A stretch of DNA of 64,000 bases from Stratiolaelaps scimitus (lineage: Eukaryota > Arthropoda > Arachnida > Mesostigmata > Laelapidae): the NCBI GenBank assembly GCA_019614645.1, contig JABWDB010000007.1:1426001-1490000 (forward strand), written 5' to 3'. Each line of letters opens with the position of its first letter. Position 1 is the stretch's first letter. Positions 40,500 to 55,263 of this stretch are shown piece by piece. The translations under genes and the position numbers were made by a program. Below the pieces are notes generated by a model. It was not told where the DNA came from. It ran no database searches and worked only from the letters and a program-made list of their open reading frames with translations.

Positions 40500-43168
40500 A
40501 GTTACTGCAGCAAAGTTAGTGCAGCGGCCTTTAATACATTTGCGAGAAGTCCTGTAAGCCTAATCAACTATCAGCATTAAATTGTTGATGAACCAATGAG
40601 GACTCTCGTCAGAAGAATCTGCACTCGTCTATTTCAAATAATGACTGAATAGCTAGGTATTTGCTTCAATAACTTTTTCCTGCTGCGTTCCAGCTATAGG
40701 TTGCACTGCCCAACTACATGTGGTACCGTTGGTGCAGGAAACATGGTAGCTTTCATTCAGCAGCTTTAACACCACTTCTGAGTTAAAGCTACTACGAAAG
40801 CTAGCACAAGTCCTATCTTTCACACATTGTTCAAAGGGTGAAGATGAACCACAACGAAAATTTAACCTTCCGTAGTGATTGCTAATAAAACAGACAGTCC
40901 ATTTCATAATAGATAGAATACAATTTCATGACGGATGAGGCACGATGATGATGTTACAGGCACCACGCCTGAAAATGGACCCCAACGTTGACAGGGTGTT
41001 CAAATTAGGATAATCTAGAAACGGGGTCATACCCGTAACCGTGACCCGTAATCCGTGTCTGTGTGACATTTCGAAAAATTAGGCTAAACGCCCTCCGGAA
41101 AAATCGACAGAGAGAGAGAGATCGATCGTGAGCGATCGTCCATTCTTTAGAACAAAAATTCACTTTGCAGCTATTGTCGCGTTCTTTCTCTCTCCAGCCG
41201 GAATAACACATTATATATTAACCGACTAATAATAACGATTTAGATGGAACAAGATCGTAACAGTAGGTGATCATCTTTAATGGTGGTGAACTTCTTGCTT
41301 GCACCGTTTGTTCAGGGTCGGGGCAAAGCACACAAAGAAAAGAGAGACAAACATACGTTACACATCGCCTATAGCATATATATATATCTCATGTGTTTTA
41401 TTGATTTTTTTTTCTATATTTCAAAAGTCACATCGATATGAGTCACGTGTTATTATCGATTTCATAGTCAGTACATATATATATATATATATATAGTCCG
41501 TACATATATATATATAGGTGTCAAGTACATTCATTATTAAAGAATAACTTAATTAGCTATGCAGTAATAAATAAATCGTTGTAGCTATACTTCTCGCATC
41601 ATACAGATAATAATTCATATCCGGTGTCGCCTGTCTCATCTATGTGGACATTTACGCAATCCGACGTCGGATTAATCAAGGCAGTCGTTTTACACACACA
41701 CACACAAACACATATGCTATATAACAATGAAAGGGTATTTATATTCATACACAATGACGCTGTTGTGTACAAGTATCAGTTTCGTGGTACACTTGAGAAC
41801 GTATTCTTCACTGTGTCCGATTGTGAATCACAACTTCAGGCCGAGAAGATTGTAAATCTGCCTGGACCCGTACCGCCTACCTCAGAGGCATCAAAAAGGC
41901 CCCCTTCCAGAACGTCGTCATAGAACGTTCACCCTGCTCTACTGTTAATTACTAAAATGTTTCTATTTACTAAAACAATTTTAGCTGCTGTTGTGTCAAA
42001 TCACTCCTATGACTCGGCAGAGCCCTGTCATGCCCAGTAATGAAATTCGAGCGAGAAGCGTATTCATAATTACCACTAATGAAATCGTTGTTTAAGTATA
42101 TGCTATTATTATTGTTATTATATTTGGCCGCCACATCTGAGCATCTCTCCTAATCTAATCGACTTCTCGTTTTATGATCACGCTCTAACGCTGGCCATTT
42201 CTGATCCTTCTTAAAGTATCGGCAACAACGGGCCCACTACTTTAATAAACCAATAAACATTTACCTTTACCTTTACTACCAAGAGCGCCATAGTGTCTTG
42301 ATCTTGTCAAAAAGAGGCACGTTCCACCACTGGCAATAAAAAATATTATAGTATCTACGATACGCTATACGTAAACACATACTACATCTAGGGGTCTTTT
42401 CGACGAGATGTGCGTTTGGTCATTGTTACAAGTTCTTCGATCTGTTCTGTGGCACCATGTAACTCCGGCACCATCTAATGTAATTTCTACCAAACCCCTT
42501 TTTGGGGGCCCACTTCGCATGCTTACTTATTCGGTGGCTTCATGTATTTTTTTACAACACTCCCGCTACCATACCGCTTGCCCCCGATAGTGGGTTCACA
42601 CAGCAGAACGATGCTGATGTCGGTGACAAATCTTCGACATATCACCGGTTAGTAGAACTTAATACCTTTGTAACTATACGATGCAAGGCAGTAATGAACT
42701 CTATCCGGGAATGAGTCAGGCTAGTGTTTATCTGTTTTCTCTATTCCAACAATATCCAAGAGGTATCCCCATTACACGCCGATGTTACTACACTACAGAG
42801 GTCATCTCGTTTCTACCGAACGATCATGTCAACGGTTAGGACAATCATCAAATTAGCAACACAACGCGAACGATATCATGTATAGATCAGTCGAGACAAA
42901 AAAAATGGCCCAATATCGCTACAGTCCTTCAAGAGGAAGAGAAGATCCAAAGGAAGGAATTTGCTTTCCCACACACGCCATACATAAATGGGCTGAATTC
43001 AACGTTGTTCATCACTCTAGTGAGAAACATGAAGTTCGCCCTGTGTGTGTTCTGCTTTGCCAAAAATAGTGCGCCGCGGGGTCTGAAGAACGCCAGACGC
43101 CACAGATCGAGGGACTCGTATCATTTCGACAAGCTGCCCGAGGGCGTGGTTGTCGTCATCGATGATGC
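40500..43168. other. intergenic between LETM1 and METTL3
   Basis: No confident gene. It contains AT tracts at 41474-41496 and 41503-41516, a SINE-tail fragment at 42239-42284, a CA run at 41692-41706 and a small plus-strand ORF at 43029-43172 that abuts the METTL3 stop codon. Confidence 0.45.
42239..42284 (+). repeat. SINE 3' tail remnant
   Basis: CTTTAATAAACCAATAAAC followed by ATTTACCTTTACCTTTAC matches the 3' end of the SINE copies at 37763 and 43421. The tRNA head is not visible, so this is a 5'-truncated or eroded copy. Confidence 0.6.
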
Positions 43169-43172
43169 TTAG
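43029..43172 (+). other. small GC-rich ORF antisense to the METTL3 stop
   Basis: An ATG at 43029 opens 47 codons ending at TAG 43170-43172, overlapping the antisense of the METTL3 stop codon (43169-43171). The peptide ends [17 protein letters not shown], and the ORF is noticeably GC-rich next to AT-rich flanks. No family is recognised. It could equally be METTL3 3' UTR that happens to be open on the other strand. Confidence 0.25.
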
Positions 43173-46100
43173 TAAGTAGTGCTCTGGCCTTGTAACGGCG
43201 GAGGTTTATGCATGCAGTTCCCGTCCGGGTATCTCCGGCGGAAGTCCTCGATGATGTCCTGATCATTAAGTCGTACGCCGTCCAGCTGGTTCCCTAGAGT
43301 CATCCAGTTCGGCTGGGTGTTATGGGGTCGACCGAACAGCTCAATTTTTCGTGTCCCCGGACTTAGACGTTCAATGATACCTGAAATAGAAATAGGGCGG
43401 ATTGCTATATATGGTATGGTACGTTTTATTGGTTTATTAAAGGATCTGCACTTTCACAACGCTTAAGCTCTCTTATATGTCACGCAGCGGGACTCGAACC
43501 TGCGGCCTCTGGCTTCCGGCAGCCAGAGATACCGTGCAAGCCACCGCGCTGACTATGTATTGTGTTAAGCATGTACTTCGGAGCGCACCGCGCAAACGAT
43601 ACGATAGTGTTCAGGGCAGATTCAAGCGAACAATTGCGCCTCCCTCTTTTTCGGGACGCTCGTTCATAGATTCAGTCTGCTGTTGACGTATTCTTAGTGC
43701 TGGATAATTGAAAATTTACTAAATTAGGTGGAGAACGAGACCTTTGCTCCTGAAAGGGGCTTTCGCTGAAACTTTAGCTAGCCCCATACACATTGGTTGA
43801 GGTAATCTACTTGATTTTTACGCTAGAAAGACGTCAAAAATCACTTGCTCACCATAGATCTCATCGGGTTTATGCGATGTAGCCCGCACCTCCGCTACAA
43901 TAACGTCGCAATCGAGCCAGCGATTGATGTGTGACGGATCTCCCTTCATGCCGACAAGACAATGCTCCTTGCCATGGTTTAACCAATGACCCGTTCGCCC
44001 TGAAAAGGAAGACACGGTACAAAGTCCAAGTCACGAATCGTGGCCAGCATACGTGGCCACCTTCATTCATAGTATCCATTGTTCGACACGTAACATATGA
44101 TATGAGGTACAGTCGTTTGAACAGGAACCCAAACAAACATCGGTCACAACAAGAATCGAAACAGACTGTTCATATTGGAACCATTACCTGTGCGTATGAT
44201 TCTCTGGAGTTGATTCGTCTTGACCCAGATGATCTCATCACATCGGTCGTAGCCCCAAAGTTTGAGGCATTCCCTGCCGAGTTCCATCGCACGCCCGGTT
44301 ACCCAAAGAAAGATCAGCCCCTCGTCCTGTAGACACGGAATGTTCAACTGACGCATTTCATCATCAGACATTGTTCCGTATGGCAGCTCCATGTGAATGT
44401 CCCAGGGGGGATCAGCCATGATTACGCTGAATTTACCTGTTGTCATAAAGCACAAAATTGGCGGTAAGTGGACGACGTAATTAACCAACGTATGACAATG
44501 TGAATCTCACAACACGTATGTGTCCCGTAGAGCGAATAAGGGTATGGCAGCAGTATGAGCGTTGATGTGTTATCGTATAAACAGGCTATAACAGTCAGAG
44601 TCACTCGTAGAGGTTCCGTGTAATTAATGTCCTGTTACGGCAAAAGATCCTCATGCACCGAACTCGCCGGGATGGAAAAACCATGCCGCGACATATGGTG
44701 TTCACCACTACGAACAAATTTGTCTAGGTGTGCTGCTGCTCAAGTGACAGATTCGATTACGGCTAGATGCCAGATGTAGTGTATTCGAGCGTACCCAATA
44801 TACTCATATCGAAGAATCGAAGGTCGCACTGTATCCATTGCGCCGGTTGCAAAATCGCCACGGGCTTCTCCAACTCGCCGGACAGTCCTGTCGAGATTCG
44901 ACTTCCAGGGCCTCCACTTGCTACTCCTGTGGCAGATCCCGATCCGCCGGATTGACCACTGCAGGTCATGCAATCATCAGCCGCCGAAGAGTACGGAGAA
45001 CACAACTATCATAGTTAGTTCATTCACATATTGTATCTAATGGAAGAAGTGGAAAATATACACAATTGTCAAGACTCTATCCGGGAAACCCGCGATAAAC
45101 GACGAGCACTGCGAACTAGCGTGAACTCGACCTGTTCGTACAAGATGCAATAGCCATATTGATCTGTTATATAAAGCACAGGAATAGATCCCTAAAAGAA
45201 ATACATGACGAACGACTAAGAGATCTAACGATGAGCTCCAGTTTTGACCACCATCATGTGCCGTATACAGAATATAGAAGAAACAGTAGCCGGTGGCGAA
45301 TCGAAGATATATGATACACCCATCGCAAATTGGACTTCACTGGCCCAAACGGATTGGAGAAAAAAAAGAGTCTCTAAATGTCTCCAAGTCACTTTGTTAT
45401 ACCACATTCGCATTTCGGCCCTACTAGAAAAAATATCCTTTACTCTCATGTGAAATTATTATTATTACTATTATTAGCAAGGGATTTCGACCAAAATCGT
45501 TTTGCCGACATTGAAATGTTTTCCATCTGAATCAAAAAAAAAACATTACAGAAATCAACTATGACAAATTGTCTCAACAACGACGAATTGATTCACATTC
45601 ATTTGTTACTACATATTATGTATTTGTATCACATTCATCTGTCGACGATAAACTTAGCTCAGTATATAAATTACATGACGGAGGGTTAATACAGCTCGCG
45701 CATGTGCGTCGGCAGACGGCTGTATTCCCAACAATTGATCATAAAAGCAATGAAACAACACGAGGCAGACTCGGTTCCCTGTTATTCTCGCCTAGACGAG
45801 TTGACAGAGCGGTCTATGCTGCAAAGTATAAATAACGTAAAAGGCTATTTTCCTGCCAATGCAAATGCGGCGTCGCAATCGGAAGCGTGCTCCCATACAA
45901 CCAAGTGAAGACCCAAACAACGTATCAAAAGTCTCTCCATGTCACTTAACCGAGAGAGCGAATTAGGTAGAGGCAGATAGATATTGAGAGGGAGGGAGAG
46001 CAGAGAGAAATAAACGCGTTGTAAAATTGAGTTTGACTTACATCGAGCTGTATCTAGAATATAAAGCGGAAAGATGTGCAAATAAATTGGAATATATATA

Positions 46101-49100
46101 TTATTTTTTGGATTTCGGAAATAACAACAGACACACACACACACACACACAGACACGAATGTGAAACGTGCGCGCGATCAAAGTTTCAAACGAAATAGGC
46201 CTGCATGAGCAAATCGACAGATTAAGCCGCTTACTGCTTCGTGTGATTGTACAGAGAAATGTTGTTCTTTCTATTTTGTTAACAAAATCCCTCTGATAAA
46301 GTCTCTTGTAATGACATGCGAACAGTGGTTAGGGAATCACCGGGGATTATCGTTGTTCAATGTTTCTATGGAAATTACGGCGGCACGAATTAAAAATTGA
46401 ATAGCCTTCAACTAGCTGGTTGATGGGGCAGGGCTAACCTATTATGATAGACTATCACATTCGATGACGTATCATTCTCCACGAGTGTCCCACTGATTAA
46501 ATGAAATAATACTATATAGCTGATAATCTCGATAGCTGTACTGTCCGTCAAAGATAGAACGGGTTGTGACGTGGCCACCTGTGTTAGAGCTGTGTAAGTG
46601 ATTACTATGCAACGTGCGTGGACGTCGTTTCAATTACGGAGTGAATTAATTAATACAATGATTAATCGCATTAGAGAACTCAGGAAATGTTTGGCTGTCA
46701 CGAACAGGTACAAAATCGAATCGACATTACTTTAACGAACGCTACTAGTGCCATTAATTCATGAGAGTTAATTACTAGGAGAGAAAAAGTTGTCCGTCGA
46801 CAATTCGATCCGCACCATGCTCTTGAACTGACAGAACGCTACTTCTTTTCTGGGGATCTCATCGAGTTCTGTTGCAGCTGGATCGAGATTGATATCAATC
46901 GCTTGTTACGTTATTTGCACTGGCCACTCCGGGACCACCACAAAAGTAGGCTAAGTTGACAGTTAGGAAGCGGGCGGGGTTAAAATGGTCGAGAAAATGA
47001 AGTTCGATAACAGTCGAGTGTAAGGCAGAACCCCTCGAACAAATGGATGAATACAAAAAAGAAGTGCGCGATAGTCACTGACAGACCTGATATCTACTTG
47101 GTAGTGTACATATTTGCAGGTGTCCATATGAAAGCACGTATTTAAGAATGAGCAGTCTCCGAGTGTCTCATCAGTGTGCTTTTGGAGAATCTTCTTGAAG
47201 TGGAGTCGGCCACAGACCTCGGCACTGCCACACTGGCTTGCCCGTAAACGGCACTCGGCTGCCGTTCCATGAGGACAGTACTCCTGAACCTGTAAATCCC
47301 ATTTTAGTGGTTCTCTTAACGTTTCTAACCATATATATATATTTTTTTTTTGTTTATATATATATATATTTGTTTTTTTTTTGTGTTTATATATATGTAC
47401 AAACCCGTACATGGCTGCCCTATTTTGCCCACATGTGAAACAATCTCGTAAATATCACATGTTCTTTGATGCAAATTGCAAATGTAAGTAGCAAACCCAT
47501 GCATGTGAGTTGTACAATTGCATGTAACTAAGCATTTATTAACCATTGCCCGAGATCCAAAAAAATTAAAAAATCACAGCGACGTCAAACCCAGCCAATT
47601 TGACCAAGTAACGACTATTAGCCTTGTTTGAGTGGACAACAACGTCAGTACCCGGAATGCGATAGCGACAATGTATATTGATAAATCGCTATGTACCTGG
47701 TTCTATATTTTCACCGGATTGCTGATGTTAGCTGATTGCTAATCAGCTCAAATCCGGTCAACTCCACAGTAAATGACTGACATTCGCAGAATACGAATGG
47801 GTCGTTCACTGAACGGAGTTCCATTGTTCAAATAGCCTACACTATACATCGAACACCCTTCGTTGACTTAGCCAATATCGAACATTCTGGACGATGGGAC
47901 ACAGCAGGTTTACATTTGATGTGTGATTACAGCGCACACACACACACACAGTGCACAACGGACCAGTACAACGCAATTCCATCCGCTGTGTACCGAAATT
48001 ATTGTCTGGACAATGGACAATTTCAACTAATGTTGACAGACGTACATTCTACGACGGACTGGTTGGACGCCTTGATAAGCCCTCTAATCTTAGCTGTGAT
48101 CGAGGCAAACAATGTTGGGTAAAATGCATTGAGGAAAAATACAGGAAAAATAAATGAGTACAACTGGGCTTCTTAGCAAGGCTATAACAATACAGGGTGA
48201 CACACACAAAAATTTAAAGGTGTTTCCCAGTGATTTCCGAGTGAGGTTGAATGAGGCCGAGAATCAACACGGATATAGATCTCGTTGTGTAGGCCCAGTA
48301 GGATCACTACAGGCAGTGTAAGAGTTGCTGAATGCTTGTCCCAATAACAATAGGCCTCATATTGGTGCTCACATGGTGGTGACAATCAATTAAAAAATCA
48401 CCAAGATCCAACCTCAAGTTTTACATATGTGCAGGAATCAAACGTACTTACCGAGGCGCCCCCCTGTGACTTGAATTTCTCAACGAGCGATCGCTCCTTT
48501 GCGGTCGGTTTGCTCAGCAGATCGAGGATCTCTTCACCGACCTTCTTACTCTCCTTTTCTCTCGTCGATGGAAGATTTAAGAGGTTCTCAATGAGATTAT
48601 CTGTTTTACCAGCGGCCGCTTCTTTGATTGTTTTACCTGTTGCAAGTGAAGTAAAAACGATTGCCGACGCTCAGATTAGTTTCTAGTCCAAATTGCCAAA
48701 GTAGTATAAAACTAATACCTCTGGCCACTGATAATATAATAGTAACTAATAAGTGGGCGTTTTCTCAGATTTGATAGCTATATTCTTCTATATTTTCACA
48801 AATTTGACATTCGTTTCGGGGATAAAATGACAATTATTAAGTGGATGATGGAAATGTGAACGATACTGTATATATATATATATATAATTCTTAATAAAAG
48901 TAAATATTTTGGGTGCTTAAAAATGCTATTTTTTGTTGTATAGATAGAAAATATAGCAACTGAGAAAAGTTTATTTATTTAGTCCACGTTAGCGAAAAAG
49001 ATTTGCAAACCTAAAGGCCTCAAGGTGGGATGCGCAGTATTTCCTACGCTGCTCTTGGTTGTATTGTTTTCCGGGCTACCGCCGTTGTCCTGGACGTTCG

Positions 49101-52100
49101 ACTCTCCGATGTCCTCGTCTGTCGCTAGGGATGTAAGACCTTGTCTTTTCTCAGGCGGCTCAGCACTGTCTTCGCGATCGCGTAACGTTAAACTGAACGC
49201 ATGCAGCTTCGAATGCTCCGTCGAAGTTATACTTAGGCATTCTTTACCGTCTGATCCTAATGTATAGAGGAACGAGACATTCATTAGAGGAGTGCGCATT
49301 GCCATATGCACGTCCAACAACATTCGCGCCTCAAATAGACATTATGCCACACCTTCGAACAATGTGGGCGTCCGCTATATATATAATATATATATATATA
49401 TAACTCTTTGAAAATAATAATAATATTTCTTTACCTTTGCTCTCCTTGATCGAAATGAATGCCTGGGCGGCGAATTTCTTAAGGAAATTGTCGACGGTTG
49501 CTTGAGGGACATGCTTGACGTCGTTAAGGCTACGCGTAACTGCGGCCACAATAGCGCGCGAATCGAGGGGCAGATCGAGAGCGACATCAAGAAGGCACAG
49601 AAGGAGTTTCGACTCTATTTCTTGCTCGCTGGCAGGCTCTTGCTTGTTATCGACGCCGGGGCAGCCTTCAACCGGTGAATCTAGCATGCAGCGATCATCC
49701 TCCTTACCGGCTCCGCCGTCTTTGACGCACGAGGCAGTTGTAGCTGGTTCGACGCCAGTGATTCCTGTCGTGAATAAAGATCGTCGAATTAGTTACGACG
49801 GATACGACGCTCGAAGGCCACAAACTAGCGTACAACATCATCAATCATCTCCTGGGCGACACAAATGTATTGTTCCCAGATCTGCATTACTATTTTCAGA
49901 GGCAGATCATCTCCACCTGGAATAGCTAATTCTTTTTAAATTTATCATAACTCGTTCGTTTACTATAGGCAACCTCGAATCGGGAGATATTTCTAGATTG
50001 AATCCATCACTACGCCGACGGATGCCAACAGAGATTGGAGATCGCCATGAAGATCTTGTAGAGACGATTCATAAGCAGGGAGATCAGTCCACCGGAAAGA
50101 TATATCCCCGAAGACTCCTTTTATAGATACCTTCAGAAAACTAAAGTGAGCTCAATACCTATCGTATATTGAATCCACAATTCTTCAAATACACTAGACT
50201 CTATCATTTACTTAGTTGCAGAAGCTGTGAGATATGCGTACTCATATTACGTGCGGATAATACCATAAAGTAGACTCGTAATTTTAAAGGGCACAGCGTT
50301 CGATTCTCACGACCGCTATGTGAACTGTACGCAGTGACGTTAAGACTCTCCTAGATGTTTGGCTTAAAATTCCAGCCTATGTCGGGTACAATGACATGTA
50401 ACGGATTGGCTTTTGGATAACGACTATCTCCTGAACAAGAATAATTCGTAACCAATTTGATCAATCACCGGGCTAATCGTTGTGCGTATTTTCTCCCGGC
50501 TCAATTAGTAATTTTTCCAATAGGATATTTCTCATCGTATCGGCGACCTAGAGCGCACATCTCTTTCTCTCGGAACGCACCTCAGATGAGGTAAGCAGGC
50601 TCTCATCATTGATCCATTTGCGCTTCCTTGAAACTCACTAAATAGCTCGATGATGTGGCAATTTTCCGTTCCCAGGGTCTCTCGCAGAGATCTGTTATTC
50701 AAGCCGCCGTTTTTTTCACCCACGAGTGTAGCTTATAGATGCGGATAATGTAGATCCCAGAACCCGCGCAGCAACTGCTCACGGTACAGTGGTATCATTG
50801 CCAAAAAGTCTGCATGCGAAAGCTGTCACGATACTCGACGATTCTCGCGGCCAGTTCCCGCTGTCATGCGACAACCGATCCTTCGAGCCAATGTGAATGG
50901 TGGATTGCAATGGAATTCAACTCGTTAATGCTACACAGACACCTTTGAGGTCACAACGATTTAGCAGCAAAGCAATGTAGCAACGATTTAGATCGACGAT
51001 GTCATCCACAGAATCCAGTGCACCCGATAGCACGAGGATCAATCAGTTCACAGATTATGTTGGAAGTGAAATGAACGCTCGACGTCACCCTTACCAGCGA
51101 CGTATGAAATGACGCAACTGCGTAAAGCAGAACCTAATATTGATTAGCATATCAGTTTAATCCGTTTATCTATTAAACTGGACATATTCGATTTAAGCCA
51201 TTGAGTAGTTCACCTGCTCGCAGATTGAGTTCACACACATATGATAAGCTCATCAAGTGAATTCACATGGAATACTTATCGTAGTGTCACGTACAGTGGC
51301 GCTGGCTGAAGCGCGACAAGTCTTGCCTGCGCGAAATCTACTAGGATCAAAATAGTATTATTGATCCGACCAGCATAAGATGATGTGTCGTAAGCAGTGT
51401 TGTTTAGTACGGCAGAGAGTGCTATAATGCGCGACTTAGTCCAATACTAAGGTCGACTAATCCTCGGTGATGGACAAGATGTACGGTCATTGCGTATAAT
51501 TTTTGCCAAACTGAATTCAACTCAATGAGCGGTTGAAACGATATTCGATGCCGGATAGTCTTTAAAGCGATGGTTATTACGCTTGCCCAGAAAGAAACAC
51601 GCTCAGCGGCACAGAACACTTGCTATTCGCATGCAATACCCGTAAGCGTTCTGATGCTTACATGGTGAACAGGCATATCAGACGATGTAAAAGGTGGACC
51701 GTTCTGTTTCAATGGAATCTTATTTCACTATTAGATGTAATAGCCTGGATCAGCGTCGTTAGGTAACGGCCGCAAACAAGGTAAATTCAACGCCAAATGT
51801 ATGAATCATAGCAGAAGAAACAGCAGTAGCACCACGACAAAGACCACACCGAGATTTCAACGACGCCTCCCTAGGCACAAGCTGCTCGTTGCTTCGTGTC
51901 CACATTTTTCATCATTCAACGGCAAAGAAATTAACAACGTTAGCAAATATAGCAAAGTCGTACACATCCCGTTGCATGATTGGACTCCAGAAGTTGATTT
52001 ACTTGGAAAACTTCCAATAGAGAGGGAAACTTTGGAAACCAATAGAGGGAACCTACGTTTCGACTGAAATAATAGATCGTGGTGCTTAATATTTGAAACC

Positions 52101-52981
52101 TTTAAAAACAAAGGAACATATCGATCTGTCAACTTCTCATTGAAAAACGACATTCGTGAATTCGTTTTGACGGTCGACACAAATTAACGATAGGAATATA
52201 GCTCCCCCTCCCGCCTCTTCTTCGTTGGTCTAATAGTGACGAGCTATTCTATAAATATCATAATCTCCAGATGATGTGATTATGGTTGTTTTTTAGGTAA
52301 TTCGTAATGTACGATGTGCAGACATTGACTTGCTTCAGGAAGCTATCGACAATGAAATTAGGCATGGTAACACTAACGGAAAGTATACCCCTGTCTAGAA
52401 GCTCCCAGTGCGCTTGCTCCGAAGCGTAAACAATAAGAGGGGCTATGTCCCTCTGATATAGACTAAAGAATCCTATTATAGTTATAGCTACCTTTTTGTG
52501 CAATAGCTAACAAAGTCTTTCGATGAATAAAATAGCTCATAACGATCTAATCATGCGCGTCACAGGGAAGATGTCATCCACGATCTGTTAGCTATTTTCT
52601 AACGGACACAGGACATCTTAGAACAGAAGAGCAGATCGCGGTAATCGTCCTCTTCCCACTGAGTTTGCGACATGCGTGAGACGTACATCGGCGTGGGACC
52701 AGCAAGAGGAGCCTTGATGATCCCATCCCGAAAGTTAGCTCATACAATCATCATTACGGCTGAGATCCCTCATCCCTTCACCCGTGTGCTCCCATCCGTT
52801 GTCTTTTGCAGGAGGGGAGGGGTCAGTCAGTATCTATGCATAGGTAAAGCAAAGGCAAATCGCGCATCTTACCTAAAACGATCTCCTCTCGTTCCTTTTT
52901 CCGCTTAAGAAGCTTCTCTCTAAAGCTGCTCTGACGGGACTTCAAGGCCTGAATGTCCTTCCACGTATCGGTGTTGTCCAT
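43169..52981 (-). CDS. METTL3: METTL3, catalytic subunit of the m6A mRNA methyltransferase
   Basis: Nine exons on the minus strand: 52981-52873, 49764-49435, 49256-49011, 48636-48452, 47289-47087, 44958-44795, 44436-44188, 43999-43853 and 43380-43169. They total 614 aa (human 580), and phases close throughout. It transfers methyl from S-adenosylmethionine to N6 of adenosine in mRNA, as a nuclear heterodimer with METTL14. The N-terminus has the short helix [13 protein letters not shown]. Two CCCH zinc fingers lie at 295-352 (C295, C303, C316, H320; C336, C342, C348, H352). The catalytic DPPW is D421-W424 in [17 protein letters not shown], followed by [12 protein letters not shown] and [14 protein letters not shown] at the end of exon 7, [14 protein letters not shown] in exon 8 and [10 protein letters not shown] in exon 9. 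Nothing is missing, so the enzyme should be active. Its partner METTL14 is not in this window. Confidence 0.97.
43421..43553 (-). repeat. tRNA-derived SINE, near-complete copy
   Basis: On the minus strand it reads GTCAGCGCGGTGGCTTGCACGG, a B box GCAGGTTCGAGTCCCGC, then the family body with ACATATAAGAGAGCTTAAGC and TGCAGATCCTTTAATAAACC. It lies in the last intron of METTL3, 40 bp upstream of the exon 9 acceptor, in the same orientation as METTL3. Confidence 0.85.
44959..47086 (-). other. METTL3 intron 5
   Basis: 2.1-kb intron between exons 5 and 6. AT-rich, with a CA repeat (46132-46151) and poly-A runs, and no additional coding signal. Confidence 0.8.
49765..52872 (-). other. METTL3 intron 1
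   Basis: 3.1-kb first intron, the largest in the gene. It has open frames such as 51801-52067 on the plus strand, but no recognised protein and no clear repeat. Confidence 0.8.
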
Positions 52982-55263
<2,282 letters not shown>

